In this document: positions 18,237-25,870 of the stretch, piece by piece
Layout: each line of letters starts with the position of its first letter
How positions within the stretch are numbered: position 1 is the first letter of the stretch
The notes under the pieces: generated by a model
Told to the model about the DNA's origin: nothing
The model's input: only the letters and a program-made list of their open reading frames with translations
The model's database searches: none
Translations under genes and position numbers: made by a program
Assembly: GCA_963717215.1 (NCBI GenBank)
Contig: CAVQVS010000006.1
Location: forward strand, 1,054,001-1,118,000
DNA length: 64,000 nt
Reading direction: 5' to 3'
Origin: Roseiarcus sp963717215
Lineage (GTDB): Bacteria > Pseudomonadota > Alphaproteobacteria > Rhizobiales > Beijerinckiaceae

Positions 18237-19096
18237 GAACGGCCATTGTAGAGCAACCAGCGCCGTCCCAAGGCGTCAAACACTGAAGGATAAGTCATCG
18301 CCCCACCCTCCCAGCCCTCTTGCTCAGGCTCGAGCACCCCGCCCGTCCGTCTGCTCCAGGTGATGAGATCAGTCGAGGTCGCGTAGCCCAGGCGGTAATC
18401 GCCGTGATCGCGACGCGCAAACCACATCTCGGAAAACTGCGGGCCGACGCGAACCGTTGGACGGACGACCGCGATTTCGTCTCCCTCTGGCCCGAGCGCG
18501 ATCGTCGACGAGCGTCGCCACGCGATGCCGTCCTCACTCCGCGCCGCTCGAATGGCGTGGGACATGTCCGCCTTCTCAGCGCCCCAGCTAAGATGCGTGC
18601 CGTACCAGACCCGCCAATCCTTTTCTCCCAGCCGGACCACCCATGGATAGGACAGGCTGAAATGATCCACCGGATCGCGGTCCATGACCGGGCCGACGGC
18701 AAAGCGTTCGAACCTGCCTGTCGCCAACGAGCCGATGGCGAGGCCAATCGCGTTGCGCCAGGGCACCGAGCCGCCGACATTCCAGCCCATGTAGTAGAGG
18801 CGGTCTCCCGCCGGATGGGGAACGATCGATCCGACTCCCAGGCCCGCGTCGTCGAACGCGCCCAGCGTGCCCGGCGTGAGGATCGGATCGCCACCCTTGT
18901 CCTCGAGGCGCGGAATCTCCCCCAGTCGCAGAACAAGTGAGCCAATCGCGGACCGGTTCGCCTGATCGCGTCCGGAATAGAAGATTCGGACCAGATCACC
19001 GCCCAAAGGCGCAGCCACCGGCAAGGCGGCGTGGCTCGCGAGCGCGGGATGGTCGGACACAGGGGCCAGGACCGAGCCGGCTCGCCGCCAGGCCAT
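18194..19096 (-). CDS. Five-bladed beta-propeller protein, GH43/GH32-like glycosidase superfamily
   Basis: Protein of 300 residues with repeated blades: DLVRIFYSGRDQANRSAIG, GDRLYYMGWNVGGSVPWRN, WRVWYGTHLSW, SEMWFARRDHGDYRLGYATS and RRWLLYNGRSYG. Such Y/W-rich blades with acidic residues occur in the GH43/62/32/68 superfamily. No signal peptide is seen, so it may act in the cytoplasm or be a sugar-binding protein rather than a hydrolase; in glycan loci similar genes accompany aminotransferase/WbqC modules. It lies 4 bases downstream of the PglD-like gene on the same strand and is probably co-transcribed with it. Confidence 0.65.
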   Translation of the reverse strand: MAWRRAGSVLAPVSDHPALASHAALPVAAPLGGDLVRIFYSGRDQANRSAIGSLVLRLGEIPRLEDKGGDPILTPGTLGAFDDAGLGVGSIVPHPAGDRLYYMGWNVGGSVPWRNAIGLAIGSLATGRFERFAVGPVMDRDPVDHFSLSYPWVVRLGEKDWRVWYGTHLSWGAEKADMSHAIRAARSEDGIAWRRSSTIALGPEGDEIAVVRPTVRVGPQFSEMWFARRDHGDYRLGYATSTDLITWSRRTGGVLEPEQEGWEGGAMTYPSVFDALGRRWLLYNGRSYGATGFGLAVWEE

Positions 19097-19100
19097 GGCG

Positions 19101-19763
19101 TCAGATCCGCTTGAGTCTGTAGCTGGGAACTTTGGAGATCTCGGTCGCCGCCGGCGAGATTACAGAGCTATCGGGAATATCCTGAAGGACGATGGCGCCG
19201 GCGCCAAGAATGCAGTCGGCGCCGATGCTGACGTGATCGCGTATCGTCACATTGACGCCGATAAAGCTTCGCGGTCCGATTTTCACGCCGCCAGAAACAA
19301 CCACATGCGAAGCAATAAATACATCCTCAGCTATCTCGCTGTGGTGCCCTATATGGTTGCCCGACCAAAGATACACATTTGATCCAATCTTGGCGAAAGG
19401 TTGGATGGTATTGTTCTCCAGTATGAATTGATTTGGTTTTGCTGCGAAATCGCCAAAATACGTCGCCCGCGAACTTAGATAGCTAGCCAGTTTATATCCT
19501 TTCGCCTCAGCCTCATCGACCTTGGCGCGGCGGATTTTGTTCAGACCCGTATAGCTGACAGCGACGAACACATCGAAGCCGGACGGAGGATAGGCGGCCT
19601 CGATCTCATCCCAAGCCACGACCGGCCGGCCAAGCCAGTGATCGCCCGTCTTGTAAGCCGCGTCCACGGTGAAGGCTGCGACCTTGGCGCCCGCATCCAT
19701 GCGAAAATAGAAATCGGCCAGCTCGGCAATCGGCCCGGTTCCGAAGATCACGATATCCTTCAA
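19101..19763 (-). CDS. PglD/NeuD-like sugar O- or N-acyltransferase (left-handed beta-helix)
   Basis: Protein of 220 residues. The N-terminal part is a small Rossmann-like domain (VIFGTGPIAELADFYF, residues 4-19) typical of the NeuD/PglD family. The C-terminal half is a hexapeptide-repeat beta-helix (NNTIQPFAKIGSNVYLW, HIGHHSEIAEDVFIAS, GGVKIGPRSFIGVNVTI), with the catalytic His expected in GNHIGHHSEI. These enzymes acetylate or formylate amino sugars made by DegT aminotransferases, matching the neighbouring aminotransferase. The likely donor is acetyl-CoA or another acyl-CoA. Confidence 0.85.
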   Translation of the reverse strand: MKDIVIFGTGPIAELADFYFRMDAGAKVAAFTVDAAYKTGDHWLGRPVVAWDEIEAAYPPSGFDVFVAVSYTGLNKIRRAKVDEAEAKGYKLASYLSSRATYFGDFAAKPNQFILENNTIQPFAKIGSNVYLWSGNHIGHHSEIAEDVFIASHVVVSGGVKIGPRSFIGVNVTIRDHVSIGADCILGAGAIVLQDIPDSSVISPAATEISKVPSYRLKRI

Positions 19764-20272
19764 ATCATGTCCCCGAGCCGGAATGCACTCGCGACTGGCT
19801 TCATCGGCTTTGGATGGACCGTCAATGCGAGAGCGAGCGCGGCATTTGCAGGACCGACCACGCCGGCCCGGTAATCGCTCGACATAGGCAGCGTGGCTGA
19901 TTGAGGCCGTCCGCGATCCCCGCCGCGCGCCATCGGACAGTATCGTCCACCGATCGGGTCTTGCAACTTAAATCATCATTGAGCGGCCGGATCAGACCTT
20001 GCGGACTTCGCACGTGGGGATTGAGCTCTGCTTTCCTACCGACTACAGACCGTCCTGTGATTTTTCGCGCCCTGTCGAGGACCCGACCGCCGTCGCAAAC
20101 AAGGTCGGCGGTCATCGTTATGCACGACCTGATCCGGTTCTCGGGTCTGCGGCGCCGGACCGTGCTCCTGCTTCCCAGGCGATCATGACACGGATCTCGC
20201 AGCGAACCCTCGCGCGATAGACGGCTTCCCTTAACAATGCTACGCGCCAACTGACTGCGGAAGTATAAGCCT
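19764..20272. other. Intergenic gap, possible remnant of a sugar-epimerase gene
   Basis: 509 bases between divergent genes. On the minus strand (about 19840-20100) a broken frame reads RPLNDDLSCKTRSV, then GIADGLNQ, then SHAAYVERLPG after a one-base shift. This resembles the C-terminal end of extended SDR sugar epimerases, where an NDN-type segment is followed by a DGL...YxxW/Y helix. No complete gene is present. Promoters for the PglD-like gene (leftward) and the epimerase (rightward) should also be here, but no clear sigma-70 boxes were seen. Confidence 0.3.
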
Positions 20273-21217
20273 ATGACGACTCCACAATCCATATTGGTGA
20301 CCGGCGGCGCCGGCTATCTCGGCTCGATCCTGGTGCCCGAACTCTTGGCGGCAGGGCACCGGGTCACCGTGCTCGACAACTTCATGTGGCGGCAAAACAG
20401 CCTCGGTCATGTCTGCGCCAACGCCAATTTCGACGTGGTCGACGGCGATGCGCGTAATGTCGCAACGCTCAAGCCGCTCGTCGCCAAGGCCGATTATGTA
20501 TTTCCGCTCGCTGGGCTCGTCGGCGCGCCGCTCTGCGACAAGGACCCGATTGGGGCGACCTCCACCAATCGCGACGCCGTCGGCGCCCTGGCAGGTCTCA
20601 TGTCGCGCGAGCAGCGCATCATCATTCCGATCACCAACAGTGGCTACGGGGTGGGCGATCAAGGCAGTTTCTGCGACGAGGATTCGCCGTTGCGCCCCAT
20701 TTCGCTCTATGGGCGCGACAAGGTGGCGGCGGAAAAGATCGCGCTCGAGCGAGGCAACGCGATCAGCCTGCGTCTGGCTACGGTCTTCGGCATGGCGCCG
20801 CGCATGCGCATCGACCTTCTGGTGAACGACTTTGTCTATCGCGCCATCAACGATCGTGTTGTCGTGCTCTTCGAGGCGCATTTCAAGCGCAATTACATTC
20901 ACATTCGCGATGTCGCGCGCGCCTTCATACACGCCATGACGACGTTTGACGCCATGAACGGTCGGCCCTTCAATGTCGGCCTCTCGGACGCCAACTTGTC
21001 AAAGGCGGAGTTGTGCGAGCGCATCAAGGCGCACCTGCCAAGCTTCCAGTATTTCGAAGCGCCAGTTGGCGAAGATCCCGACAAGCGCGACTACATTGTG
21101 TCCAATTCGCGGATCGAGGCGACTGGCTACGCACCCGCGTTTGGGCTCGACGACGGCATCCGCGAGCTGATCAAAGGCTATCGCATGATCCGCAACCGCG
21201 TTTACGGGAACGTTTAG
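20273..21217 (+). CDS. NAD-dependent sugar epimerase/dehydratase (extended SDR)
   Basis: Protein of 314 residues: Rossmann motif VTGGAGYLGSIL (residues 9-20), DNF after strand 2, ITNSGYG with the catalytic Ser, and YGRDKVAAEK with the Tyr/Lys pair. The overall pattern (VFGMAPRMRIDLLVNDFV, KRNYIHIRDVARAF, FNVG) matches UDP-glucose 4-epimerase/GDP-sugar dehydratase-like enzymes. It is the gene immediately before the GDP-heptose operon (convergent with it, 17 bases apart), so a heptose derivative is a plausible substrate, but this is inference. The ATG at 20273 follows a gap of about 500 bases. Confidence 0.85.
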   Translation: MTTPQSILVTGGAGYLGSILVPELLAAGHRVTVLDNFMWRQNSLGHVCANANFDVVDGDARNVATLKPLVAKADYVFPLAGLVGAPLCDKDPIGATSTNRDAVGALAGLMSREQRIIIPITNSGYGVGDQGSFCDEDSPLRPISLYGRDKVAAEKIALERGNAISLRLATVFGMAPRMRIDLLVNDFVYRAINDRVVVLFEAHFKRNYIHIRDVARAFIHAMTTFDAMNGRPFNVGLSDANLSKAELCERIKAHLPSFQYFEAPVGEDPDKRDYIVSNSRIEATGYAPAFGLDDGIRELIKGYRMIRNRVYGNV

Positions 21218-21234
21218 CGCCGGTCCGTCGAATT

Positions 21235-21910
21235 CTATCCCGGCTCCGCGAGAAGTGGCAGCAATGCCGCCTCTGCGATCGACTGTCCAAAACGGACCTC
21301 GAAGTCGGCCCCCGCGAGCGCTGCCGACCTTAGCCGCTCGGTCTCGCCATACCCAGTCATCACCAGCAGAGCGCCGCCGAGTTCGGGCGCGTTTGGCGGC
21401 CTCGATATCGATAGCCTTGTCGCCGACAAGCCACGATTTCTGCAGGTCCAGAGCCAAATCGGCGGCCGCGCGCAAAATCATGCCGGGATTCGGCTTGCGC
21501 GCCGGATGGTTGGGATGAAGGAAAGCTCCCTCGCCGGCCGGGTGGTGCGGGCATGCGTAAACAGCGTCGAGCCGCGCCCCGAGCGCGCCCAGGCGCGACG
21601 AGATTGCGGCCTGTACCGCTGCGAACTCGGCCCAGCCGTAGTAACCGCGGCCGACGCCGGCTTGGTTGGTCACGAGCACGACAGGAATGTTGCGCCGGTT
21701 CGCTGCCGCGATAACCTGGGGGGCGCCCGCGACAATCGCGATATCGTCTACCTGGCTGAGGTAACCGGTCTCCTCGACGATCACGCCGTCCCGATCGAGG
21801 AACAGGGCGGCCCCGCCACGTGGAGCGCCAATCCGGACATCGCACCAAACTCCTTCCGAATCTATTGGGCGCGTTTCAGCTGCGGTGGCGGTCGTATCAC
21901 ACCGGGTCAC
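21235..21910 (-). CDS. gmhB: D-glycero-D-manno-heptose 1,7-bisphosphate phosphatase (HAD-IIIA), one frameshift
   Basis: HAD phosphatase of about 224 residues that removes one phosphate from heptose 1,7-bisphosphate. Seen: the nucleophile motif ALFLDRDGVIVEETGYL (DxD), VLVTNQAGVGRGYYGWAEF, the zinc-loop region YACPHHPAGEGAFLHPNHPARKPNPGM and WLVGDKAIDIEAAK. The frame breaks near 21390: an extra base in a CCC run (plus strand GGG) separates AAKRA from ELGGALLVMTGYGE, and the true end is 21235. The GTG start overlaps the stop of hddA (GTGA), so it is the last gene of a leftward hddC-hddA-gmhB operon. Confidence 0.85.
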
Positions 21911-22902
21911 AGTCCATCCGGTTGATAGAGCACGATCTTGCTGCCGTCGTTATCGAACCCGACGGTGACATGAATGAGGTTCTGCAAGCGCTCGCGCACC
22001 TGTTCGCGTTTTTCGGGATCCACCAGAAACAGCATGAAGCCGCCGCCGCCTGCTCCCAAAAGCTTGCCCCCGATTGCGCCGGCCTCGCGACCAGCTTCGT
22101 AAATCTCATCGATTTGCGCGTTCGATACTTTCTCTGAAAGCTCCCGCTTGAGCCGCCAGGAATCGTGCAACAACTCGCCCAATTCCCGCACCGGCGTTTT
22201 GGGATCGCGCAGCATGTCGATGGCGCTGTCCACCATGCTGCGGATCGTGCGCAACTGGCTCTTGCGGTTGCCTATGTTCTTGATCTGGTCCTCGGCGAAA
22301 TCTGAGGCGAACCGGGAGAAGCCGGTAAAGAACAGCATGATCGAACGCGTGATCTCCTCTCGGCGCTGCGGCGAAACCATGACGGGCGCAACGGCGAAGG
22401 AGCCATCGCTGTGGAATTCGATGCGGTTGAAACCTCCATAGGCCGCCCACAGCTGGTCCTGCGAGCCGACGTTTTCCTTGAGCACATCTTGCTCCATGCG
22501 GATGGCCTCCGTCGCCAGTTCGCGCTTGGAGATCATCTTGCTGTCGAGGGCGTAAAGCGCGTGGAGAAGCCCGACAGTGAACGAACTGCTCGACCCCAGT
22601 CCGGAGCGCGCTGGGAGATCGGCGTCATTGTGGATTTCCAGGGCTTCCTTGACGTCCATATCGGCGAGAATCCCTCGGACCGCCGGGTGTTTGATTTCGG
22701 AGATTTGCTTGACGAGTTCGATCTGCGAATAGACGATGCGGTACTTGTGCGGAAAAAATGGCGGCAGCCGCCGCATGCTGATGTAGGAGTATTTGTCGAT
22801 GGCGGCGCCGACCACCGCGCCGCCATGCTCGCGGAACCACGACGGATAGTCGGTTCCGCCGCCGAAGAGCGAAATTCGGAATGGCGTACGACTGATGATC
22901 AT
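21907..22902 (-). CDS. hddA: D-glycero-D-manno-heptose 7-phosphate kinase (GHMP kinase)
   Basis: GHMP-family kinase of 331 residues that phosphorylates C1 of heptose 7-phosphate in the GDP-heptose branch. Seen: MIISRTPFRISLFGGGTDYPSW (N-terminal family motif), the ATP loop LPARSGLGSSSSFTVG, GSQDQLWAAYGGFN and the C-terminal GGKLLGAGGGGFMLF. The ATG at 22902 is preferred over an upstream start at 22929 because it overlaps the TGA of hddC (ATGA) and matches the conserved N-terminus of the family. Lies between hddC and gmhB. Confidence 0.92.
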   Translation of the reverse strand: MIISRTPFRISLFGGGTDYPSWFREHGGAVVGAAIDKYSYISMRRLPPFFPHKYRIVYSQIELVKQISEIKHPAVRGILADMDVKEALEIHNDADLPARSGLGSSSSFTVGLLHALYALDSKMISKRELATEAIRMEQDVLKENVGSQDQLWAAYGGFNRIEFHSDGSFAVAPVMVSPQRREEITRSIMLFFTGFSRFASDFAEDQIKNIGNRKSQLRTIRSMVDSAIDMLRDPKTPVRELGELLHDSWRLKRELSEKVSNAQIDEIYEAGREAGAIGGKLLGAGGGGFMLFLVDPEKREQVRERLQNLIHVTVGFDNDGSKIVLYQPDGL

Positions 22903-23666
22903 GCGCCTGAATCTCCTCGTTCGCGCCAATCGATGGCGCTGAAAATGCGGCCGGCGCGCGCGTACGATTCTGGCGTGCCGATATCTATGAACCGGAAATG
23001 TCCAGTGAAGGCGGCGAGCGAGCCCGAAGGCAATTGCTCGAAAACGTCGCGTTCAAGCGAGGTCGATTCGCTCGATGCGATATCGTCGAGCAGGGATGCA
23101 GAAAGGAGATATACGCCGGCGTTGACGAAAGCGCTTCCGGAGAACGTCGGGTCTTTCTCGATAAAGTCGCGAATTCGGCCCGCTTCATCGACCTCGACGC
23201 GGCCATAGCGACCGGCGTTCTCGACCTCCGCGCAAAGAATGCTTCCGGCCGTTTTCGCGGCGCGATGGTGGTCAAGAAATTTGCAAAGATTGGCGTCGAC
23301 GAAGCTATCCCCATTCACGATCAGCACTGGATCGCTGTGGACCGCGTTCCGTGCAAAACGGACGGCGCCCGCCGTGCCAAGCGGCCGTGGCTCGATTGTG
23401 GTCGTTATTTCGATTTCATTGGCGGGATGGGAACGCAAATGCTCGACGACAGCCGACGCTTGGTGTCCGAGGCCAAACACAACCCGCCGTGCGCCGAAGC
23501 GCGCCAGCCAGTCGAGCAGATAAGACAGGTACGGCCGACCGTCGATCGGCGCCAGCAGTTTGGGCAGGCCGCCGAGGACCGGCCGGATACGCGTTCCTAG
23601 TCCCCCGGCGAGGACGAAGATGTCGACCGAGTCCAGGCAACGCCCGCTCATCGGAACAACGTTCAC
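22899..23666 (-). CDS. hddC: D-glycero-D-manno-heptose 1-phosphate guanylyltransferase
   Basis: Nucleotidyltransferase of 255 residues that should form GDP-D-glycero-D-manno-heptose from heptose 1-phosphate and GTP. Seen: the NTP-binding VFVLAGGLGTRIRPV-like motif (residues about 16-29), LPKLLAPIDGRPYLSYLL, PLGTAGAVRFA and the metal-binding VNGDSF. Specificity for GTP and heptose rests on its operon with hddA and gmhB; alone it could be any sugar-phosphate nucleotidyltransferase. The GTG at 23666 overlaps the stop of a small upstream frame; the ATG at 23651 (MSGRCL) is an alternative. Confidence 0.85.
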   Translation of the reverse strand: MNVVPMSGRCLDSVDIFVLAGGLGTRIRPVLGGLPKLLAPIDGRPYLSYLLDWLARFGARRVVFGLGHQASAVVEHLRSHPANEIEITTTIEPRPLGTAGAVRFARNAVHSDPVLIVNGDSFVDANLCKFLDHHRAAKTAGSILCAEVENAGRYGRVEVDEAGRIRDFIEKDPTFSGSAFVNAGVYLLSASLLDDIASSESTSLERDVFEQLPSGSLAAFTGHFRFIDIGTPESYARAGRIFSAIDWRERGDSGA

Positions 23667-23785
23667 GCAACCCCCGGCGGCGCGGAAACCATTCGGGCCG
23701 GCCGCGCTGGATAATCGGGGCTGTGGCGATCGATCCGATGGCGCTCGCTGAGATCGACGAGCAGAAGGTCGAAATCAGAAACCAT
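23663..23785 (-). CDS. Small hypothetical frame coupled to hddC
   Basis: A 40-residue frame (MVSDFDLLLVDLSERHRIDR...PGVA) ending in TGA that overlaps the GTG of hddC (GTGA), the same coupling used throughout this operon. A stop codon lies 12 codons upstream of its ATG. The N-terminal part (SDFDLLLVDLSE) looks like a beta strand of an alpha/beta protein, so it could be the surviving tail of a longer lost gene. Codon use is plausible but there is no recognised family. The alternative is that hddC begins at ATG 23651 and this frame is chance. Confidence 0.3.
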   Translation of the reverse strand: MVSDFDLLLVDLSERHRIDRHSPDYPARPARMVSAPPGVA

Positions 23786-24245
23786 CGCACTGCCCCAACG
23801 TTTGGACGAAGCCCCGCGTTATTCGACGGTGGTGAAAGTTGCAACGACAATGTGTTCGCGCGCGCGCTCAAGGCTGTCGCTGTTCAAAGCGCCGCACGGG
23901 GGTCGCCCGCGGGACTGCGGCGAGCGGGCGAGGTGGTTTCGGCGCGCGACCGCTCGAGACGGCGCGCAGGAACTTTGTTTCCATCCGGAGCCTCGACAAA
24001 GTCGCGCCCTGGCCGCCGCTGCAAACCGGCGCAAAGCGCGGTCCGATGGAGGACAAAAGATACAAGAGCGTCAAAGGAACTCTTGCCTCGCTTTTAAATC
24101 GCTCTACGCGCCTGCCGGCCTTGACTTTCGTCCGGCATTAACATTCGCGTGGTGCAGCATCGATTCGCCGGTCAGTTTGATTGACTTGCCTTCTGACGCT
24201 GATATCCGGTAGTCCTCAATTGTTTTTATATCCAGGAATTGAAGC
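23786..24245. other. Intergenic region between hddC operon and gmhA
   Basis: 460 bases with no convincing gene. The part next to gmhA is AT-richer (CTCAATTGTTTTTATATCCAG) and probably holds the gmhA promoter; an AGGAAT ribosome site precedes the gmhA ATG by about 6 bases. The leftward operon must also start here. No clear operator was seen. Confidence 0.4.
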
Positions 24246-24818
24246 ATGGGCATTATCGAATACTTGGAATTGTCAGAGCGTACACTTGCCGCCGCTCGTC
24301 ATCATCCTGGCGTTCTTCAAACGGAGAAAGCCATCGAAGTCATTGCGAATGCGCTTTCCGCGAACAAACCGCTTCTCCTTTGTGGCAATGGGGGGTCGGC
24401 GTCGGATGCGATGCATATCACCGGCGAACTGGTGGGACGGTTCCTGAAAGAGCGGCGCGCGCTCAACTGCATCTGCCTTGCCGCCAACCCTTCCGTGCTC
24501 ACCGCGTGGTCAAACGATTATTCCTATGACACGGTATTTTCTCGTCAGGTGGAAGCCTACGGCGCGGTGGGCGGGGTATTGCTGGGGATCAGCACTTCGG
24601 GCAATTCAAGGAATGTCATAGAGGCGTTCAAGTGTGCGCGCGGAATGGGAGTCGCGAGCATCGCACTTACGGGCGAGGGCGGCGGCGAGCTTGCCAGCCT
24701 GAGTGATGTATTGATCGACGTGCCGTCGCGCTCAACTCCACTCATCCAGCAGGTTCACATCTGCCTTTATCACTATATCTGCGAGAAGGTTGAAGAGCGG
24801 CTGTCGGCAAGTTTCTAA
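24246..24818 (+). CDS. gmhA: Sedoheptulose 7-phosphate isomerase (phosphoheptose isomerase)
   Basis: SIS-domain isomerase of 190 residues that converts sedoheptulose 7-phosphate to D-glycero-D-manno-heptose 7-phosphate, the first step of heptose synthesis. Seen: CGNGGSASDAMHITGELVGRF (residues about 47-67), the loop GISTSGNSRNVIEAF and ALTGEGGG, with C-terminal helix QQVHICLYHYICEKVE. These are GmhA family signatures and length is normal. It is transcribed away from hddC-hddA-gmhB, but together the four genes complete the pathway to GDP-heptose. A Shine-Dalgarno AGGAA supports the ATG. Confidence 0.93.
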   Translation: MGIIEYLELSERTLAAARHHPGVLQTEKAIEVIANALSANKPLLLCGNGGSASDAMHITGELVGRFLKERRALNCICLAANPSVLTAWSNDYSYDTVFSRQVEAYGAVGGVLLGISTSGNSRNVIEAFKCARGMGVASIALTGEGGGELASLSDVLIDVPSRSTPLIQQVHICLYHYICEKVEERLSASF

Positions 24819-24889
24819 CGCCGCGACAGTCTGCGTTGCACCCCGCAGTCTTCACTGAGTTTGAAAGCGTAGACCACGAACCGTCACAT

Positions 24890-25870
24890 GGATGTGACCG
24901 CCGGAGGGATGCGGTTCATCGGTTCCAACATCGCGCCGCACTCGACGCTGGCGCGGCGTCGCGATGGCCGTCGAAACCAATGAGCGGTTCTTTTCGACTC
25001 CTTGGGCTCAGCTCAGCCCGATTGCATGCCAGCTTGGCCCGGGATTGAGGCTGAGCGTCCCGCCGCCGAGCCGGGTGGTCCCGTCCATCTCCCAGATCGC
25101 GCTTTGGCCGCTGGTGTTCTGGAACAGGATGTCGGCGCCGCCATCGGTCCCGATCGCATGCCAGCTCGGCCCGGGATTGAGGCTCACCACCCCCCCGTCC
25201 AGCCGGGTGGTCCCGTCCATCTCCCAGACCGCGACCTGGCCCGTGCTCGCGTTTTGGAACAGGATGTCGGAAAGGCCATTGCCGTAGAAATCGCCGGTTC
25301 CGACCGCTTTCCAAGCCGGACCCGGATTGAGGCTCACCACCCCGCCGCCCAGCCGGGTGTTGCCGTCCATCTCCCAGATCGCGACCTGACCCGTACCCTT
25401 GTTTTGGAGAAGGATGTCGGAATCCCCATTGCCGTAGAAGTCGCCGGTTCCAACCGCTTTCCACGTCGGCCCGGGATTGAGACTTACCGTCCCGCCGCCG
25501 GTGCGTGTGGTCCCATTCATCTCCCAGACCGCGACCTGGCCGGTGCCGGCGTTCTGCCACAGGATGTCGGAAAGACCGTCATGGTCGAAGTCGCCGGTTC
25601 CGATCGCCTTCCAACTCGGCCCCGGATTGAGGCTCACCACGCCGCCGTCGGTGCGGGTGGTCCCATTCATTTCCCAGATCGCGGCTTGGCCCGAGCTGTT
25701 CTGCCACAGGATGTCCGCGGTGTCGCCGGCGAAGAACGCGCCCGTCCCGACCGCGCGCCAAGTCGGCCCGGGATCGAGACTCACCAACCCGCCGCCAGTC
25801 CGGGCGTTCCCGGTCACATCCCAGACCGCCGCCTGGCCGCTCGTGTTCTGCCACAGTATATTGAAGATCG
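24890..25870. repeat. Duplicated segment A: 3' module plus downstream flank of the first repeat protein
   Basis: This stretch and 28248-29230 are similar at the DNA level, in the same orientation. Both contain the six C-terminal FG-GAP-like repeats and also about 120 noncoding bases beyond the stop codon (shared pieces include GTGTGACCGCCGG or GATGTGACCGCCGG, GGCGCGGCGT and CTGGGCTCAGCTCAGCCCGA). Similarity outside coding sequence indicates segmental duplication rather than convergence. Each copy also has internal tandem similarity every 147 bases or so from the protein repeats. Confidence 0.8.
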
